Assembly: GCA_964626055.1 (NCBI GenBank) | Contig: CAZVDF010000006.1 | Location: 1-64,000 of the forward strand | DNA length: 64,000 nucleotides | DNA from: JAFGSG01 sp964626055 | GTDB lineage: Bacteria > Spirochaetota > UBA4802 > JAFGDQ01 | Direction: 5' to 3' | Part shown: positions 1 to 8,536 of the stretch, one piece after another | How the letters are laid out: every line of letters starts with the position of its first letter | Numbering within the stretch: the first letter of the stretch is position 1 | Program-made: the position numbers and the translations under genes | The notes under the pieces: generated by a model | The model's input: the letters and a program-made list of their open reading frames with translations, nothing else | What the model was told of the DNA's origin: nothing | Databases searched by the model: none

Positions 1-82
1 TGTCCAACAACTCCTTTACATAATAATTTATTTGATTTAATGGTTTATAAGCATTCGGACTTTCGCAGTCCTTGTATTTCCG

Positions 83-109
83 TTAGCACTCTCGGCCGTA
101 GAGTGCTAA
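83..109 (-). promoter_or_regulatory. CIRCE operator (HrcA binding site)
   Basis: This is an exact inverted repeat, TTAGCACTC, nine bases, GAGTGCTAA. It matches the known CIRCE consensus bound by the heat-shock repressor HrcA. It lies just downstream of a minus-strand promoter (121-149). A ribosome-binding sequence (AAGGAG read on the minus strand, 11-16) follows about 67 bases later, so the controlled gene must begin at or just beyond the left edge. Known CIRCE targets are groESL or hrcA-grpE-dnaK; the sequence here does not say which. Confidence 0.95.
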
Positions 110-120
110 CTTCTGATTAA

Positions 121-149
121 TTTATATCATATATTAAAAATAGTGTCAA
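121..149 (-). promoter_or_regulatory. Sigma70-type promoter of the CIRCE-controlled operon
   Basis: Read on the minus strand there is TTGACA (144-149), a 17-base spacer and TATAAA (121-126). This is a near-consensus housekeeping promoter. Transcription would start about 10 bases before the CIRCE element, so HrcA would block it or act on the transcript leader. Confidence 0.8.
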
Positions 150-185
150 TAAATAATACGTAAAAAAAATATTAATAATATTGGA

Positions 186-214
186 TTGACATGTTTGTCT
201 TTTATGATTATTTA
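186..214 (+). promoter_or_regulatory. Possible promoter for the gene at 296
   Basis: TTGACA (186-191) is followed after 17 bases by TATTTA (209-214), facing right. It would leave a leader of about 75 bases before the start codon at 296. The -10 is weak and the region is AT-rich, so this is only a candidate. Confidence 0.3.
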
Positions 215-295
215 TGACTAATATATTATTTTTTTTATATTACGGAATAACTGTTGCAAAAAAAAATTTCTTAACATTAAACTGGAATTGATTGT

Positions 296-1315
296 ATGAA
301 TGATGTTGAAACTCAAAGCGGCTTAGCTGAGCAAAGAAATCTATTTATATTAAAAGGAAGATTTAAATCCAATTCGCTCAATTTCTACGGACTTTTTCTT
401 CTTATATTTAATACGCGCGGCGAACTTACAGTCAGTCATATTCTTGTCTCGACTTATTCAGCAGCCTACGAACTGGAACCTCATTTTGCCTGGGAAAAAT
501 ACGAAGAATTTATTGTAAATTCAAAATGGAAAGGCAACTATAATCCCAATATGACTGCCTCCATTGAAAACTTTTTTAAGCAAATTACTTCTGAAAAAAA
601 CGGACAGAAAGAAATCCTTTACGAATACATCAAAAATTATGACTACGATAATATCGATGCTTTCATGTTCGATATTATAAACAGAATTATTCACGATAAA
701 AATTTAATTATCGAAACAGGTATTCAGGAATCTACAGAAAAGGAATTTCGTGAAATAAAAGATAATAAATCGCAAGCTAAAGAAAAAGAGTCCGCGCAGA
801 CCTTAAAAAAAACAGCGGTCGAAGAAGGCGTAACACTGATTATACAATTAATACTTGCGCCTGTATCCGGTAAACCGATCTATGAGTTAAAAATCGGCGA
901 CATCATTATGTGTAAAATAATCCCCAATACCGATCGCGCCAATTATTTCATTGATCTTCTTGATTTGAGAGTTGAAAATCTTATAAAACCGGTTCCGGGT
1001 AAAGTCATCGATATTAAATCCGAGGGTAAAGGCCAGCCGCTGGAGATCCTGACTGAAATCGGGCCGGGCATTTACGGAAAATGCATAGAGGACGAACGGC
1101 AGGTAAAACTGAGAATGTACGATCCTGCAGTTGACGAACGGATAACCAGTAAAAAAATTCAGGAAATAAAAAAAGACATAGAAGAAGACGCTTCCGTTTC
1201 AGGGAAAATACAGATTTGGAAAAAAGTTAATTTTATAAAACTCCTGTATATTTCGATCGGCGTCCTTGTAATAATAGGATTGTTGGTAATTCTGTACTTT
1301 CTTCTTATTTTATAA
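296..1315 (+). CDS. Tail-anchored membrane protein of unknown function
   Basis: The product has 339 residues. The body is hydrophilic, with a charged Lys/Glu-rich linker around residues 140-175. A mixed alpha/beta stretch (about 180-290) contains Gly-Pro turns such as PVPGKVIDI and EIGPGIYGKC. A single hydrophobic segment at about 314-339 ends the protein (IGVLVIIGLLVILYFLLIL), so it is probably anchored in the inner membrane by its C-terminus and faces the cytoplasm. I do not recognise the family with confidence; it resembles long spirochaetal hypotheticals (DUF4899 is a guess from memory). The ATG at 296 has no strong ribosome-binding site. It stands alone, divergent from the CIRCE operon. 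Confidence 0.75.
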   Translation: MNDVETQSGLAEQRNLFILKGRFKSNSLNFYGLFLLIFNTRGELTVSHILVSTYSAAYELEPHFAWEKYEEFIVNSKWKGNYNPNMTASIENFFKQITSEKNGQKEILYEYIKNYDYDNIDAFMFDIINRIIHDKNLIIETGIQESTEKEFREIKDNKSQAKEKESAQTLKKTAVEEGVTLIIQLILAPVSGKPIYELKIGDIIMCKIIPNTDRANYFIDLLDLRVENLIKPVPGKVIDIKSEGKGQPLEILTEIGPGIYGKCIEDERQVKLRMYDPAVDERITSKKIQEIKKDIEEDASVSGKIQIWKKVNFIKLLYISIGVLVIIGLLVILYFLLIL

Positions 1316-1338
1316 AAAATTTATTAATGAGTAATTAT

Positions 1339-1388
1339 ATAGATTTACATTCTTATAATCCCCCGTTTACTATAAGAAGTGAATCTAT
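1339..1388. terminator. Foldback between convergent genes
   Basis: An imperfect inverted repeat pairs 1339-1357 (ATAGATTTACATTCTTATA) with 1371-1388 (TATAAGAAGTGAATCTAT) around a 13-base loop. It sits between the converging genes at 296-1315 and 1414-1596, so a bidirectional terminator is the simplest reading. The stem is AT-rich and lacks a clear U-tract. Confidence 0.45.
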
Positions 1389-1413
1389 TATTAATTTTAT
1401 ATTAAAATAATTT

Positions 1414-1596
1414 TTATAAAGGTCTGTGAGGATGCGTTCTGAGCTTCTGCAACTGACCTTTCAGTATTGAAATATCCAGCATATAATTGCTGTATGTAGC
1501 ATGCATTCCTTTTGATTTAGCCAGCCTGGCTTTTTCCTGCATACGTCTTATTTCATCTTCGACTCTGCTTAATCTTGTCTTATCCTTTACTCTCAT
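1414..1596 (-). CDS. Small coiled-coil protein, 60 aa
   Basis: The product is a basic protein of 60 residues with a heptad-like helical pattern (RLSRVEDEIRRMQEKARLAK, then LDISILKGQLQKL). No signal or membrane segment is seen. The start is well supported: a consensus AGGAGG lies 8 bases before the ATG. I do not recognise the family. It could be a small nucleic-acid-associated or scaffolding protein, but nothing in the sequence decides this. Confidence 0.7.
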   Translation of the reverse strand: MRVKDKTRLSRVEDEIRRMQEKARLAKSKGMHATYSNYMLDISILKGQLQKLRTHPHRPL

Positions 1597-1858
1597 TTTT
1601 ATACCTCCTGTATTTTAAAAAGAAAAAATATATACTATTTTTGTAATAAATTATTTTCCCCTTTTATGTAAATCATTAGAAGGTATAAAAAAAATTGTGC
1701 CCGGTCAAATAAAAGCTAAATTTTTTTAACTTTTTTTGAAATTTTTTAAGAGAATATTATTGCTTTAAAAATCAGATCGTCACATTTAACCTGGCGAGTA
1801 AAATGAATTTTTTTGCGACAGAACGGCATAGGCCGTTAAAAAATTAAATTATATTTCA

Positions 1859-2059
1859 CTAATCCTTGAACGGATCCTTCTTCGCTGCTTCCTCAATTTT
1901 CTTCTGTTTTTCTATAACATCTTTTAATATGTATTTATAATTACTTGATCTGTCAATATTGATTTGTTCCAGGGGAACCCTGTTTTCATTAGACTTTTTT
2001 TTGCAATTTACAATTAATAATATGAAAATCAGGACCGCTAAATATTTTAATAATTTCAT
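1859..2059 (-). CDS. Small putative lipoprotein, 66 aa
   Basis: The N-terminus is a short lipoprotein signal: two Lys, a hydrophobic stretch (about residues 6-17) and the sequence LIVNC, with Cys19 as the probable lipidated residue. The -1 residue is Asn rather than Gly or Ala, as in looser spirochaete-type lipoboxes. The mature part is about 47 residues, charged, ending KKDPFKD. No function can be assigned. The start has no obvious ribosome-binding site, and a 60-residue open frame on the opposite strand is taken as its shadow. Confidence 0.6.
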   Translation of the reverse strand: MKLLKYLAVLIFILLIVNCKKKSNENRVPLEQINIDRSSNYKYILKDVIEKQKKIEEAAKKDPFKD

Positions 2060-2299
2060 ACAAAAATATCCGATATTGCATTATTTGCAATTTTATAATA
2101 TTGCTGTAATTATTGCACACGAATTCCCTCAAATGCAATAAAAAAAAATCCGGCAGACAAAAATCTCAATCGGTAAATTACAGAGCTGTGCAATTAATCT
2201 TATTCCTGAAAATATTAACGGGCGAAAGCTAACAAACAGATTGACAGATACATGTACATATATTATTATTTATTCAAAATGCGGGAGGGAGTATTTTTT

Positions 2300-2998
2300 A
2301 TGAAAATTAACATGAATATCGATACAGCTGCATCCGGCAAAACACAGAATCAAACAATAAGCGCCGGTCCAAGAAATACCGGCAAAACGGAATTTTCACA
2401 CGAAAGATCTTCTGCAGTATTACATAATATTTCACAGAAAAAAACTTTTATAGACGCGGTAATTATTGCACAAATCGCCCAGGATTTCTTCCAGAAAGCC
2501 CTCCTGATCAGCTCAAAATTGAAAAATCTGGCTTCCGAAGCTTTAACAACGGGCAAAATCAAAGAACCTGAATTAAACGATACCCTGACAAATATATCAG
2601 CCTTGAATAATATAAGGGATGGCTTTACTGCAGCATCTGCAGTTCAAAATAACGCGAATACGAGCCGTGTCGGAATAATCGCTCAGGTTCCTCAATTACA
2701 GATGAAGGAGGACGTTAATTCCCTTAAGGAATTCGCGAATGATCTATCAACTGGCAATATCGATTTAAAAAAGATTGACAGTATAAACGAAAATCTTACG
2801 AATAAAGCGTCTGCAGCTGATAATTCCTTTAATCAGCTCATAGACAAGTTATCCGTTCCTGAAAATTTAATCGCTGACTCCGATGTAAAATATCCTGAAC
2901 TCGGCCAGTATACTGCGAGTCAGATCGCAAAATATCCTGAGAATGCAATAAAATCACAGGGAAATATTAATTACGAGGCGGTAAAGAATCTAATATAG
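2300..2998 (+). CDS. Hypothetical Asn/Ser/Ala-rich protein, 232 aa
   Basis: The start at 2300 was chosen because GGGAGGGA lies 9 bases upstream; an ATG 48 bases earlier lacks such a site. The product has no signal peptide or membrane segment. Its first 45 residues are low-complexity (many Thr, Ser, Asn, Gln, Gly). A helical central part (FIDAVIIAQIAQDFFQKALL) follows, then further helices rich in Asn and Lys. The layout recalls secreted or appendage-associated helical proteins, but I recognise no family. It is followed 51 bases later by a type III chaperone/YbjN-like gene, and the two may be co-transcribed. Confidence 0.7.
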   Translation: MKINMNIDTAASGKTQNQTISAGPRNTGKTEFSHERSSAVLHNISQKKTFIDAVIIAQIAQDFFQKALLISSKLKNLASEALTTGKIKEPELNDTLTNISALNNIRDGFTAASAVQNNANTSRVGIIAQVPQLQMKEDVNSLKEFANDLSTGNIDLKKIDSINENLTNKASAADNSFNQLIDKLSVPENLIADSDVKYPELGQYTASQIAKYPENAIKSQGNINYEAVKNLI

Positions 2999-3049
2999 AT
3001 CTGAATTTACCAGTATTGCCGTATCAAATAAAGGCAAGGATAATCGACC

Positions 3050-3460
3050 ATGGAAGTCTTTGACGGTTTTATAGCTGCAATAGCGTCCGAATTCAAAATT
3101 CAATTTCAAAAAGATCCGGACGGCGATGCATATACCACTGATATAGAATTTGAGAACGGAAGATCACAGAAGATATTAATTACATTATCCAAGGATGAAT
3201 CCGGCGACAGAATAATTCACTATTATTCCGTAATTGGCAAATTAAAGCACGATTCAATGGAGCTTTACAAATATTCCCTGGAACTCAATTCCAATCTTGA
3301 TTATGGCGCGATAACATTAATGGACGGCACTTTGCTGCTCAGGGAATCGATTCTTCTGCATCACTGCGAGCCTCAAAGGTTCATGAAATCTCTGATATAT
3401 ATTGCAGCAAAGGCCGACGAATTGGAAGAGATGTTCAACAAGCATTACGATAACAGATAA
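3050..3460 (+). CDS. YbjN / type III chaperone-like protein
   Basis: The protein has 136 residues and is acidic. Alternating beta strands (FKIQFQKDPDGDAYTTDIEF, ILITLSK, IIHYYSVIG) are followed by a long C-terminal helix. The pattern GDRIIHYYSVIGKL and then LELNSNLDYGAITLMDG resembles the YbjN/CesT-like fold, where small acidic proteins act as chaperones or regulators. This is a fold-level resemblance from reading only. AAGGA lies upstream of the ATG at a workable distance. It sits between a helical hypothetical and ribH. Confidence 0.7.
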   Translation: MEVFDGFIAAIASEFKIQFQKDPDGDAYTTDIEFENGRSQKILITLSKDESGDRIIHYYSVIGKLKHDSMELYKYSLELNSNLDYGAITLMDGTLLLRESILLHHCEPQRFMKSLIYIAAKADELEEMFNKHYDNR

Positions 3461-3542
3461 GCAATACAAATATTATCAAGAAAAAAATCCCTGACGGATT
3501 TTATCAGGAGACTGTCAGAATAAATTAAAAAAGGTGACCATA

Positions 3543-4007
3543 ATGAAAATAATTGAAGGAAAACTCGATGCTTCTAATTTAAAATTCGCAATAGTTGTTT
3601 CAAGATTCAATGAATTTATTACAGGCAAATTATTAAGCGGAGCGCTTGATTGCTTAAAAAGAAATAAAGCGGATGAAAAAGATATTACCGTTGTCTGGGT
3701 ACCCGGCTCGTTTGAAATACCCTCTGTGGTGCAAAAACTCGCCGATTCGAAAAAATATGACGCAATTATTTCTCTTGGAGCGGTTATTCGCGGAGCCACG
3801 CCGCATTTCAACTATATTGCCGCTGAAGTAACAAAAGGCATAGCGCATATCAGCCTTACATCTAATATCCCGATCGTTTACGGTGTTTTAACGACGGACA
3901 GCATTGAACAGGCTATTGAAAGAGCAGGAACAAAGTCGGGCAATAAAGGATTTGATGCTGCGCTTTCTGCAATTGAAATGTGCAATATTTACGGTCAGCT
4001 TCAGTAA
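3543..4007 (+). CDS. ribH: 6,7-dimethyl-8-ribityllumazine synthase
   Basis: RibH joins 5-amino-6-ribitylamino-uracil with 3,4-dihydroxybutanone phosphate to make lumazine, the last step before riboflavin synthase. Family motifs are clear: VSRFNEFITGKLLSGAL near the start, VPGSFEIP, GAVIRGATPHFNYIAAEV with the catalytic His in TPHF, PIVYGVLTTDSIEQAIERAG, and the C-terminal GFDAALSAIEM. I place the start at ATG 3543 (154 residues, the usual length). The in-frame GTG at 3534 is part of the AAGGTG ribosome-binding sequence. No other riboflavin genes are nearby and I see no FMN riboswitch. Confidence 0.97.
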   Translation: MKIIEGKLDASNLKFAIVVSRFNEFITGKLLSGALDCLKRNKADEKDITVVWVPGSFEIPSVVQKLADSKKYDAIISLGAVIRGATPHFNYIAAEVTKGIAHISLTSNIPIVYGVLTTDSIEQAIERAGTKSGNKGFDAALSAIEMCNIYGQLQ

Positions 4008-4088
4008 TGCCGATCTTAACATCAGACAGTTAAATCAATTTTAAAATGTAACATATTCTTGCGAAACCGCAATTAAGCAAAAAATTTG

Positions 4089-4162
4089 AATTAGAAGCCA
4101 TCTCAAAATTATAGATACATATAATTGATTAACGATAAATAATTTTAAGATGACTTCTAATT
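4089..4162. repeat. Palindromic MITE-like unit, family A (copy R1)
   Basis: The unit is 74 bases long and occupies the ribH-nusB gap. The left arm begins AATTAGAAGCCATCTCAAAA (4089-4112) and the right arm (4139-4162) is its near-complementary copy. The AT-rich centre contains ATATAATTGATTAACGATAA, which is related to the centres of the copies at 37.3 kb and 52.2 kb. The ends are bounded by TA, which would fit TA-targeting (IS630/mariner-like) elements; that link is inference. Confidence 0.8.
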
Positions 4163-4263
4163 ATAACTGTTACTTAATAATTACAAGTTATTTTAAAATT
4201 AATTTTGTACTTAAATAAAATTCCCTGCAATTCAGCCAAACTTGAAATTTAAATTAAAAAACA

Positions 4264-4710
4264 ATGGGACAAAGACATAAAGCAAGAGAGTATGCCTTAC
4301 AGGCATTATACATGTACGAAACCGTACAAAGCCCTGCTGGAGAACTGACCTCGCTGAGCTGGATCGATAAAAAAATCCCGGATGACGTAAAAAATTTTAC
4401 AGTTTCCATCATAAACGGCTCAATTGACAAGCTGGAATTCATCGATAATATAATTAAGAAATATTCCAAAAACTGGAGATTTGAAAGATTAAGTGCTATC
4501 GATAAATCAATATTGAGGTTATCAATATACACTTTTCTTTTTCTGCCGGATATCCCGCAGGCTGTCGTAATAAACGAAGGAGTTGAACTCGGGAAAAAAT
4601 TCGGTGGAGAAAATTCGGGCCAGTTTATAAACGGTCTTTTAGATGCAATAAAAAATAAAGAGTTAACCAGGGAGATCGATCTGCAAAGTGAACCACAAAA
4701 GAAAAAATAG
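4264..4710 (+). CDS. nusB: Transcription antitermination factor NusB
   Basis: NusB binds boxA RNA with NusE/S10 in antitermination of ribosomal RNA transcription. The 148-residue product starts with the family signature QRHKAREYALQALYMYE. The C-terminal core is also typical: RLSAIDKSILRLSIYTFLFLPDIPQAVVINEGVELGKKFGGENSGQFINGLLDAI. Length is normal. No strong ribosome-binding site is visible before the ATG. Its last bases overlap the next gene by 23 bases, so the two are probably translationally linked. nusB commonly neighbours ribH, as here. Confidence 0.96.
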   Translation: MGQRHKAREYALQALYMYETVQSPAGELTSLSWIDKKIPDDVKNFTVSIINGSIDKLEFIDNIIKKYSKNWRFERLSAIDKSILRLSIYTFLFLPDIPQAVVINEGVELGKKFGGENSGQFINGLLDAIKNKELTREIDLQSEPQKKK

Positions 4711-6754
4711 ATTCTCTTTTGCCGATGATGAGGAATTCCGGCCGGAGGGAGAAAACCGGATTAATTCAAAAAATCCTGTCAAAAACCGATTAAGCAAAAT
4801 TGAAATCCTTTCCCAGCCAGTAACCGCAATCCGCTCCCATGGCCGCAAAGCCATTGCCGTTGCGATCGCATCGCTTGTTATAGCTTTAGCGGTTGTTTAT
4901 GTAATTGTCGATTATTTTTACAAAAAACCACAGATATTTAAACCTTCCGAAAAAAGCAGTCTGTTTTCGCTGACAGAAAAAAAAGACGTCCCGGGCGCAG
5001 CGTCGACAAATGCCAAAATTGAAAAAGGAAAAGAAAATTATTCTAAAGGAAATTTGACTACCGCGCTTTCTTTATTCAACGAAGTAGTGGAATCCGATGC
5101 TTCCAATTCGGATAAAGCAATAGCTCTCACATATATTGGAATTATTAATGACGACAAAAGCAATTATAGTAAAGCAATTGAATATTATCAGAGAGCATTG
5201 AAATATGACGAGAAAAACGCAATCATATACAGAAATTTAGCTATTGCCTACAGGCATGCAAACGACCTTGATTCCGCGGAAAAGACCATTAAGAAAGGAA
5301 TGGAATTCGATAGCGATAATGTACAGAATATGATCCTGTATGGGAACATTTTATATGAACAGCAAAAATATTCCGAAGCAATTAAACGCTATGATGACGT
5401 TCTTAAAATTAAAAATGAGCCCGCTGCCCTTCATAACATGGCTCTCGCTTTTTTAAAGACCGGCAGGGAATCCCAGGCTCTCGAATTTTTCCTTAAAGCC
5501 GGAGCGGCAGACAGGGATGGTAAAATTGCCCAGCTTTCATATTCCAAGCTTGGAGCACTATATATTGAAAGAAAAGACTTTGAATCCGCTGAGAAATATT
5601 TAAAACTTGCCGATTCCATAAATCCAGAAGATCCGGTAACAAAATTTAATCTTGGCGTGGCATATTTAAAGATGAAACAGCTTGAAAAAGCCGTTGCGGA
5701 ATTCGAAAAGGCCGGCGAACTTGGCAAAAACGATGAAGCTCTTCTTCTGAATCTCGGCGAGACATATTTTAATTTAAACGATTACGATAAAAGCATTGAT
5801 ATTTACAAACGGCTTCTTGCTAACAATAAAAGAAATGTAATAATTCTTTCAAAACTGGCTGAAGTTTATTTCGAAAAAGGTGCCCCTGAAAATGCAATGG
5901 AGCTTTACCGGAAAATAACCATACTCGAGCCTGCATCGGAAAATGCCAGGGTAGCATACATTAATATCGGGAACATACTTGACGACATGGGCAGGTCGGA
6001 GGAAGCCGTAGAAGCCTACAATAAAGCTCTGACCATCAGCGGAGACGACGGATCGGTCCTTTACAACATGGGAATTGCGTATAAAAAAGCCGGCAAGCCC
6101 GAACTGGCGATAAAGGCCTGGTATAAATCATACGAACTTAATAAAAGCCCCAAACCTCTTATGGCTATTGCGGGCGTATACGAAGAAAAGAATCTGATTG
6201 ATCCGGCTATCGAAGAATATCAAAAAATTATCAAGCAATGGGATAACAATCAGGAAGCACATTTTCATCTGGCTGTTTTATATTACAGAAAAAATCTTTT
6301 GGATTATGCAAAGGAAGAATTTAAAAAAGTAATTGAGCTGAATAAAAACAGCGAATATGCAGCCAGGTCATACACGAATCTTGGAATTATATTATCCAAA
6401 AACGCCGGGAAAAATGAAGCTTTGTATGATGAGGCTCAGCTTTATATTCAAAAATCCCTGCTGCAGAAACCGAATGATCCGGAAGCACTCATTTCGCTCG
6501 GATCGGTATATTACAGGAAGGGTATGATGGACAAGGCGGTAGATACGTTTAATCTGGCAATTTCCTCTACAAGGGACAATAAACTGCTGGCCGAAGCATA
6601 TAATTATATCGGCAAATGCTATCATAAAAAAGGACAGTACAAGAATGCGCTTGCGGCATTTTCACGCGGCCTTGAACAGGACCCGACCATGGAAGAGATC
6701 CGTATAAACCGCAAAGTATCAACACAGGCTTATGAAGATAGTCTGCGAAGATAA
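4688..6754 (+). CDS. Membrane-anchored TPR-repeat protein, 688 aa
   Basis: A cytoplasmic N-terminus of about 54 residues is followed by one transmembrane segment (about 55-78). A long array of tetratricopeptide repeats runs from about residue 105 to 675. TPR hallmarks recur (for example ALTYIGIINDDKSNYSKAIE, ALHNMALAFLKTG, EALISLGSVYYRKG). Such proteins are protein-protein scaffolds, probably facing the periplasm here. The start is GTG inside the nusB end, with GGGAG about 13 bases upstream; the ATG-free N-terminus makes the exact start uncertain. It could form an operon with nusB. No partner can be named. Confidence 0.88.
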   Translation: MNHKRKNRFSFADDEEFRPEGENRINSKNPVKNRLSKIEILSQPVTAIRSHGRKAIAVAIASLVIALAVVYVIVDYFYKKPQIFKPSEKSSLFSLTEKKDVPGAASTNAKIEKGKENYSKGNLTTALSLFNEVVESDASNSDKAIALTYIGIINDDKSNYSKAIEYYQRALKYDEKNAIIYRNLAIAYRHANDLDSAEKTIKKGMEFDSDNVQNMILYGNILYEQQKYSEAIKRYDDVLKIKNEPAALHNMALAFLKTGRESQALEFFLKAGAADRDGKIAQLSYSKLGALYIERKDFESAEKYLKLADSINPEDPVTKFNLGVAYLKMKQLEKAVAEFEKAGELGKNDEALLLNLGETYFNLNDYDKSIDIYKRLLANNKRNVIILSKLAEVYFEKGAPENAMELYRKITILEPASENARVAYINIGNILDDMGRSEEAVEAYNKALTISGDDGSVLYNMGIAYKKAGKPELAIKAWYKSYELNKSPKPLMAIAGVYEEKNLIDPAIEEYQKIIKQWDNNQEAHFHLAVLYYRKNLLDYAKEEFKKVIELNKNSEYAARSYTNLGIILSKNAGKNEALYDEAQLYIQKSLLQKPNDPEALISLGSVYYRKGMMDKAVDTFNLAISSTRDNKLLAEAYNYIGKCYHKKGQYKNALAAFSRGLEQDPTMEEIRINRKVSTQAYEDSLRR

Positions 6755-6762
6755 CAAATATT

Positions 6763-6830
6763 ATTAGAAGCCATCTCAAATTAAAATTTTACACAGGAAA
6801 TTAATCATATATTCCTGATGGGGAATATAT
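6763..6830. repeat. Single family A end plus inner inverted repeat (copy R1b)
   Basis: ATTAGAAGCCATCTCAAA (6763-6780) is an exact match to the left end of the palindromic family A units, but no matching right end follows. About 27 bases on there is a perfect 9-base inverted repeat, ATATATTCC (6807-6815) and GGAATATAT (6822-6830). It begins only a few bases after the stop of the TPR gene and lies directly upstream of znuA, so it may act as a terminator or a znuA leader hairpin. Confidence 0.6.
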
Positions 6831-6862
6831 TCTTTTAATCATTTATAATTATAGAGACCATT

Positions 6863-7789
6863 ATGAATAAAAAAATTATCCTGAATATTCTGTTGCTTTT
6901 TATCTGTCTGTGCTGTACTGACAGCAGGCAAAGCGGCAGAGTTACGGTTATAGCAACTCTTTTCCCTCAATACGACTTTGCAAAATATTTAGCAAAGAAT
7001 AAAGCCGGTGTTCGCCTTCTTCTTCCGCCCGGCGTGGAAGCACATTCATACGAACCCGCCCCAAGAGATATTGCCGACATAAAAAACGCAAATTTATTCA
7101 TTTATACAAGTGAATACATGGAGCCATGGGCAATTCAAATTACAGGATCAATCAAAAATTCTTCCTGCATCATTATTGAAGCCGGTGCAAAAATAAAAAT
7201 CGAAAAAAGAAACGGAACTGATCATGAATCCGGTAAGATAATACATGATCACAAACACATGGCAATTGATCCTCATATATGGGTTGATCCCGTCTATGCA
7301 CAAAAAATGGTCGATAACATTCTTGCGGGTTTTATCAAAGCAGACCCGGAAAATAAATCTTTTTATGAAACAAATGCCTATGCTTTAAAAACAGAGCTTC
7401 AAAAACTCGACAGGGATTTTATCGGCCTTTTTAAAAGCAAAAAAAATAAAACTATAATTCACGGAGGCCATTTTACTTTCGATTATTTCGCAAAAAGATA
7501 CGGTTTAAAATATATTTCTCCATATAAAGGCTTTTCTCCGGATGCGGAACCTTCACCGCAAAAAATTGCCGAATTGATAAAAACAATCAGATCAACCCGG
7601 TCAAAAGCAATCTATTATGAGGAATTGATTGATCCAAAAGCTGCAAAAGTCATAGCAGGCGAAACAGGCGCGAAAATGCTTCTTTTACACGGCGGCCATA
7701 ACGTATCAAAAGAAGAGCTTGAGTCGGGAACTACATATATATCAATTATGCGCGGCAATCTGGAAAGATTGAAAGAAGGGCTGGACTGA
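6863..7789 (+). CDS. znuA: Zinc ABC transporter substrate-binding lipoprotein
   Basis: This is a cluster A-I metal-binding protein of 308 residues. The lipoprotein signal ends in ICLCC, with the lipidated Cys at about 17-18. Probable metal ligands are His61 (GVEAHSYEP), His138 (IDPHIWVDP) and His203 (HGGHFTFDYF). A histidine-rich loop (about 120-132, DHESGKIIHDHKH) favours zinc over manganese. The C-terminal acidic ligand expected in the family is less clear; the sequence there reads LHGGHNVSKEELESG. It would capture metal outside the inner membrane and pass it to ZnuB. The ABC ATPase and permease genes follow with tight spacing, forming one operon. Confidence 0.92.
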   Translation: MNKKIILNILLLFICLCCTDSRQSGRVTVIATLFPQYDFAKYLAKNKAGVRLLLPPGVEAHSYEPAPRDIADIKNANLFIYTSEYMEPWAIQITGSIKNSSCIIIEAGAKIKIEKRNGTDHESGKIIHDHKHMAIDPHIWVDPVYAQKMVDNILAGFIKADPENKSFYETNAYALKTELQKLDRDFIGLFKSKKNKTIIHGGHFTFDYFAKRYGLKYISPYKGFSPDAEPSPQKIAELIKTIRSTRSKAIYYEELIDPKAAKVIAGETGAKMLLLHGGHNVSKEELESGTTYISIMRGNLERLKEGLD

Positions 7790-7798
7790 AATTAAAAA

Positions 7799-8536
7799 AT
7801 GAATATACTCGAATTAGAAAAAGTATCGGTAAATTACGGGAAAATATCAGCAATTACCGGCGTCACATTTAATGTCGAAGCAGGAGATTATATCGGAATT
7901 GTCGGTCCCAACGGATCGGGTAAAACAACATTAATGAAGGCAATACTTGGTCTTTTGCCTGTTTCTGAAGGAGTGATCCGTATCCCAAACGGGAATGGCA
8001 GGATTCGTGCCGGTTATGTGCCGCAAAAAAATTCCGCTGGCGAAAATTATTTTCCCGCAACCGTAAAGGAAATAGTTTCCACCGGTCTTCTCTCGTCAAA
8101 AAAAGGCCTTAAGTTCATTTCCAGAAAAGATCATGACAAAGTTGACTCAATGCTCGAAAAGCTTCATATTGCCGATCTCTGTCTTAAGAAAATTCAGAAC
8201 CTTTCGGGCGGGCAGTACCAGCGCGTTCTTCTGGCGCGCGCGCTTGTTAACGAACCGAAGCTCCTTATACTGGACGAGCCCACAAGCGCCCTTGACCCGC
8301 TGATACGGGATGAGTTATATACGCTGCTGTCGGACTTCAATACCGCAGGCGGCATTACCATACTTCTTGTTTCCCACGATATCGGATCAATAGGAAAATA
8401 TACAAAGAAAATGCTGTATCTCGACAGAAAGCTTATCTTTTACGGCTCTTACGGGGATTTCTGCGGTTCCGAAACAATGACCGAATATTTCGGATACGAA
8501 ACACAGCATCGCATTTGCTGGAGGCATAATCAATGA
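7799..8536 (+). CDS. znuC: Zinc ABC transporter ATP-binding protein
   Basis: The 245-residue ATPase drives metal import. All core motifs are present: Walker A GPNGSGKTT (about residues 38-46), Q-loop region YVPQKNS, ABC signature LSGGQYQRV, Walker B LLILDEPTSALDP, and the H-loop in LLVSHD. It starts 9 bases after znuA and overlaps znuB by four bases (ATGA), so translation is coupled. The family is shared with manganese transporters; zinc is inferred from the His-rich partner ZnuA. Confidence 0.95.
   Translation: MNILELEKVSVNYGKISAITGVTFNVEAGDYIGIVGPNGSGKTTLMKAILGLLPVSEGVIRIPNGNGRIRAGYVPQKNSAGENYFPATVKEIVSTGLLSSKKGLKFISRKDHDKVDSMLEKLHIADLCLKKIQNLSGGQYQRVLLARALVNEPKLLILDEPTSALDPLIRDELYTLLSDFNTAGGITILLVSHDIGSIGKYTKKMLYLDRKLIFYGSYGDFCGSETMTEYFGYETQHRICWRHNQ

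Noticed and set aside
1327..1410. 27-codon frame between 1316 and 1413
   Set aside because: No ribosome-binding site; the DNA is explained by an inverted repeat.
2252..2299. Longer N-terminus of the 232-residue hypothetical
   Set aside because: The first 16 residues are Tyr/Phe-rich and unlike the rest, while GGGAGGGA points to ATG 2300.
3461..3542. FMN riboswitch upstream of ribH
   Set aside because: The gap is only about 80 bases and lacks the conserved FMN-element core.
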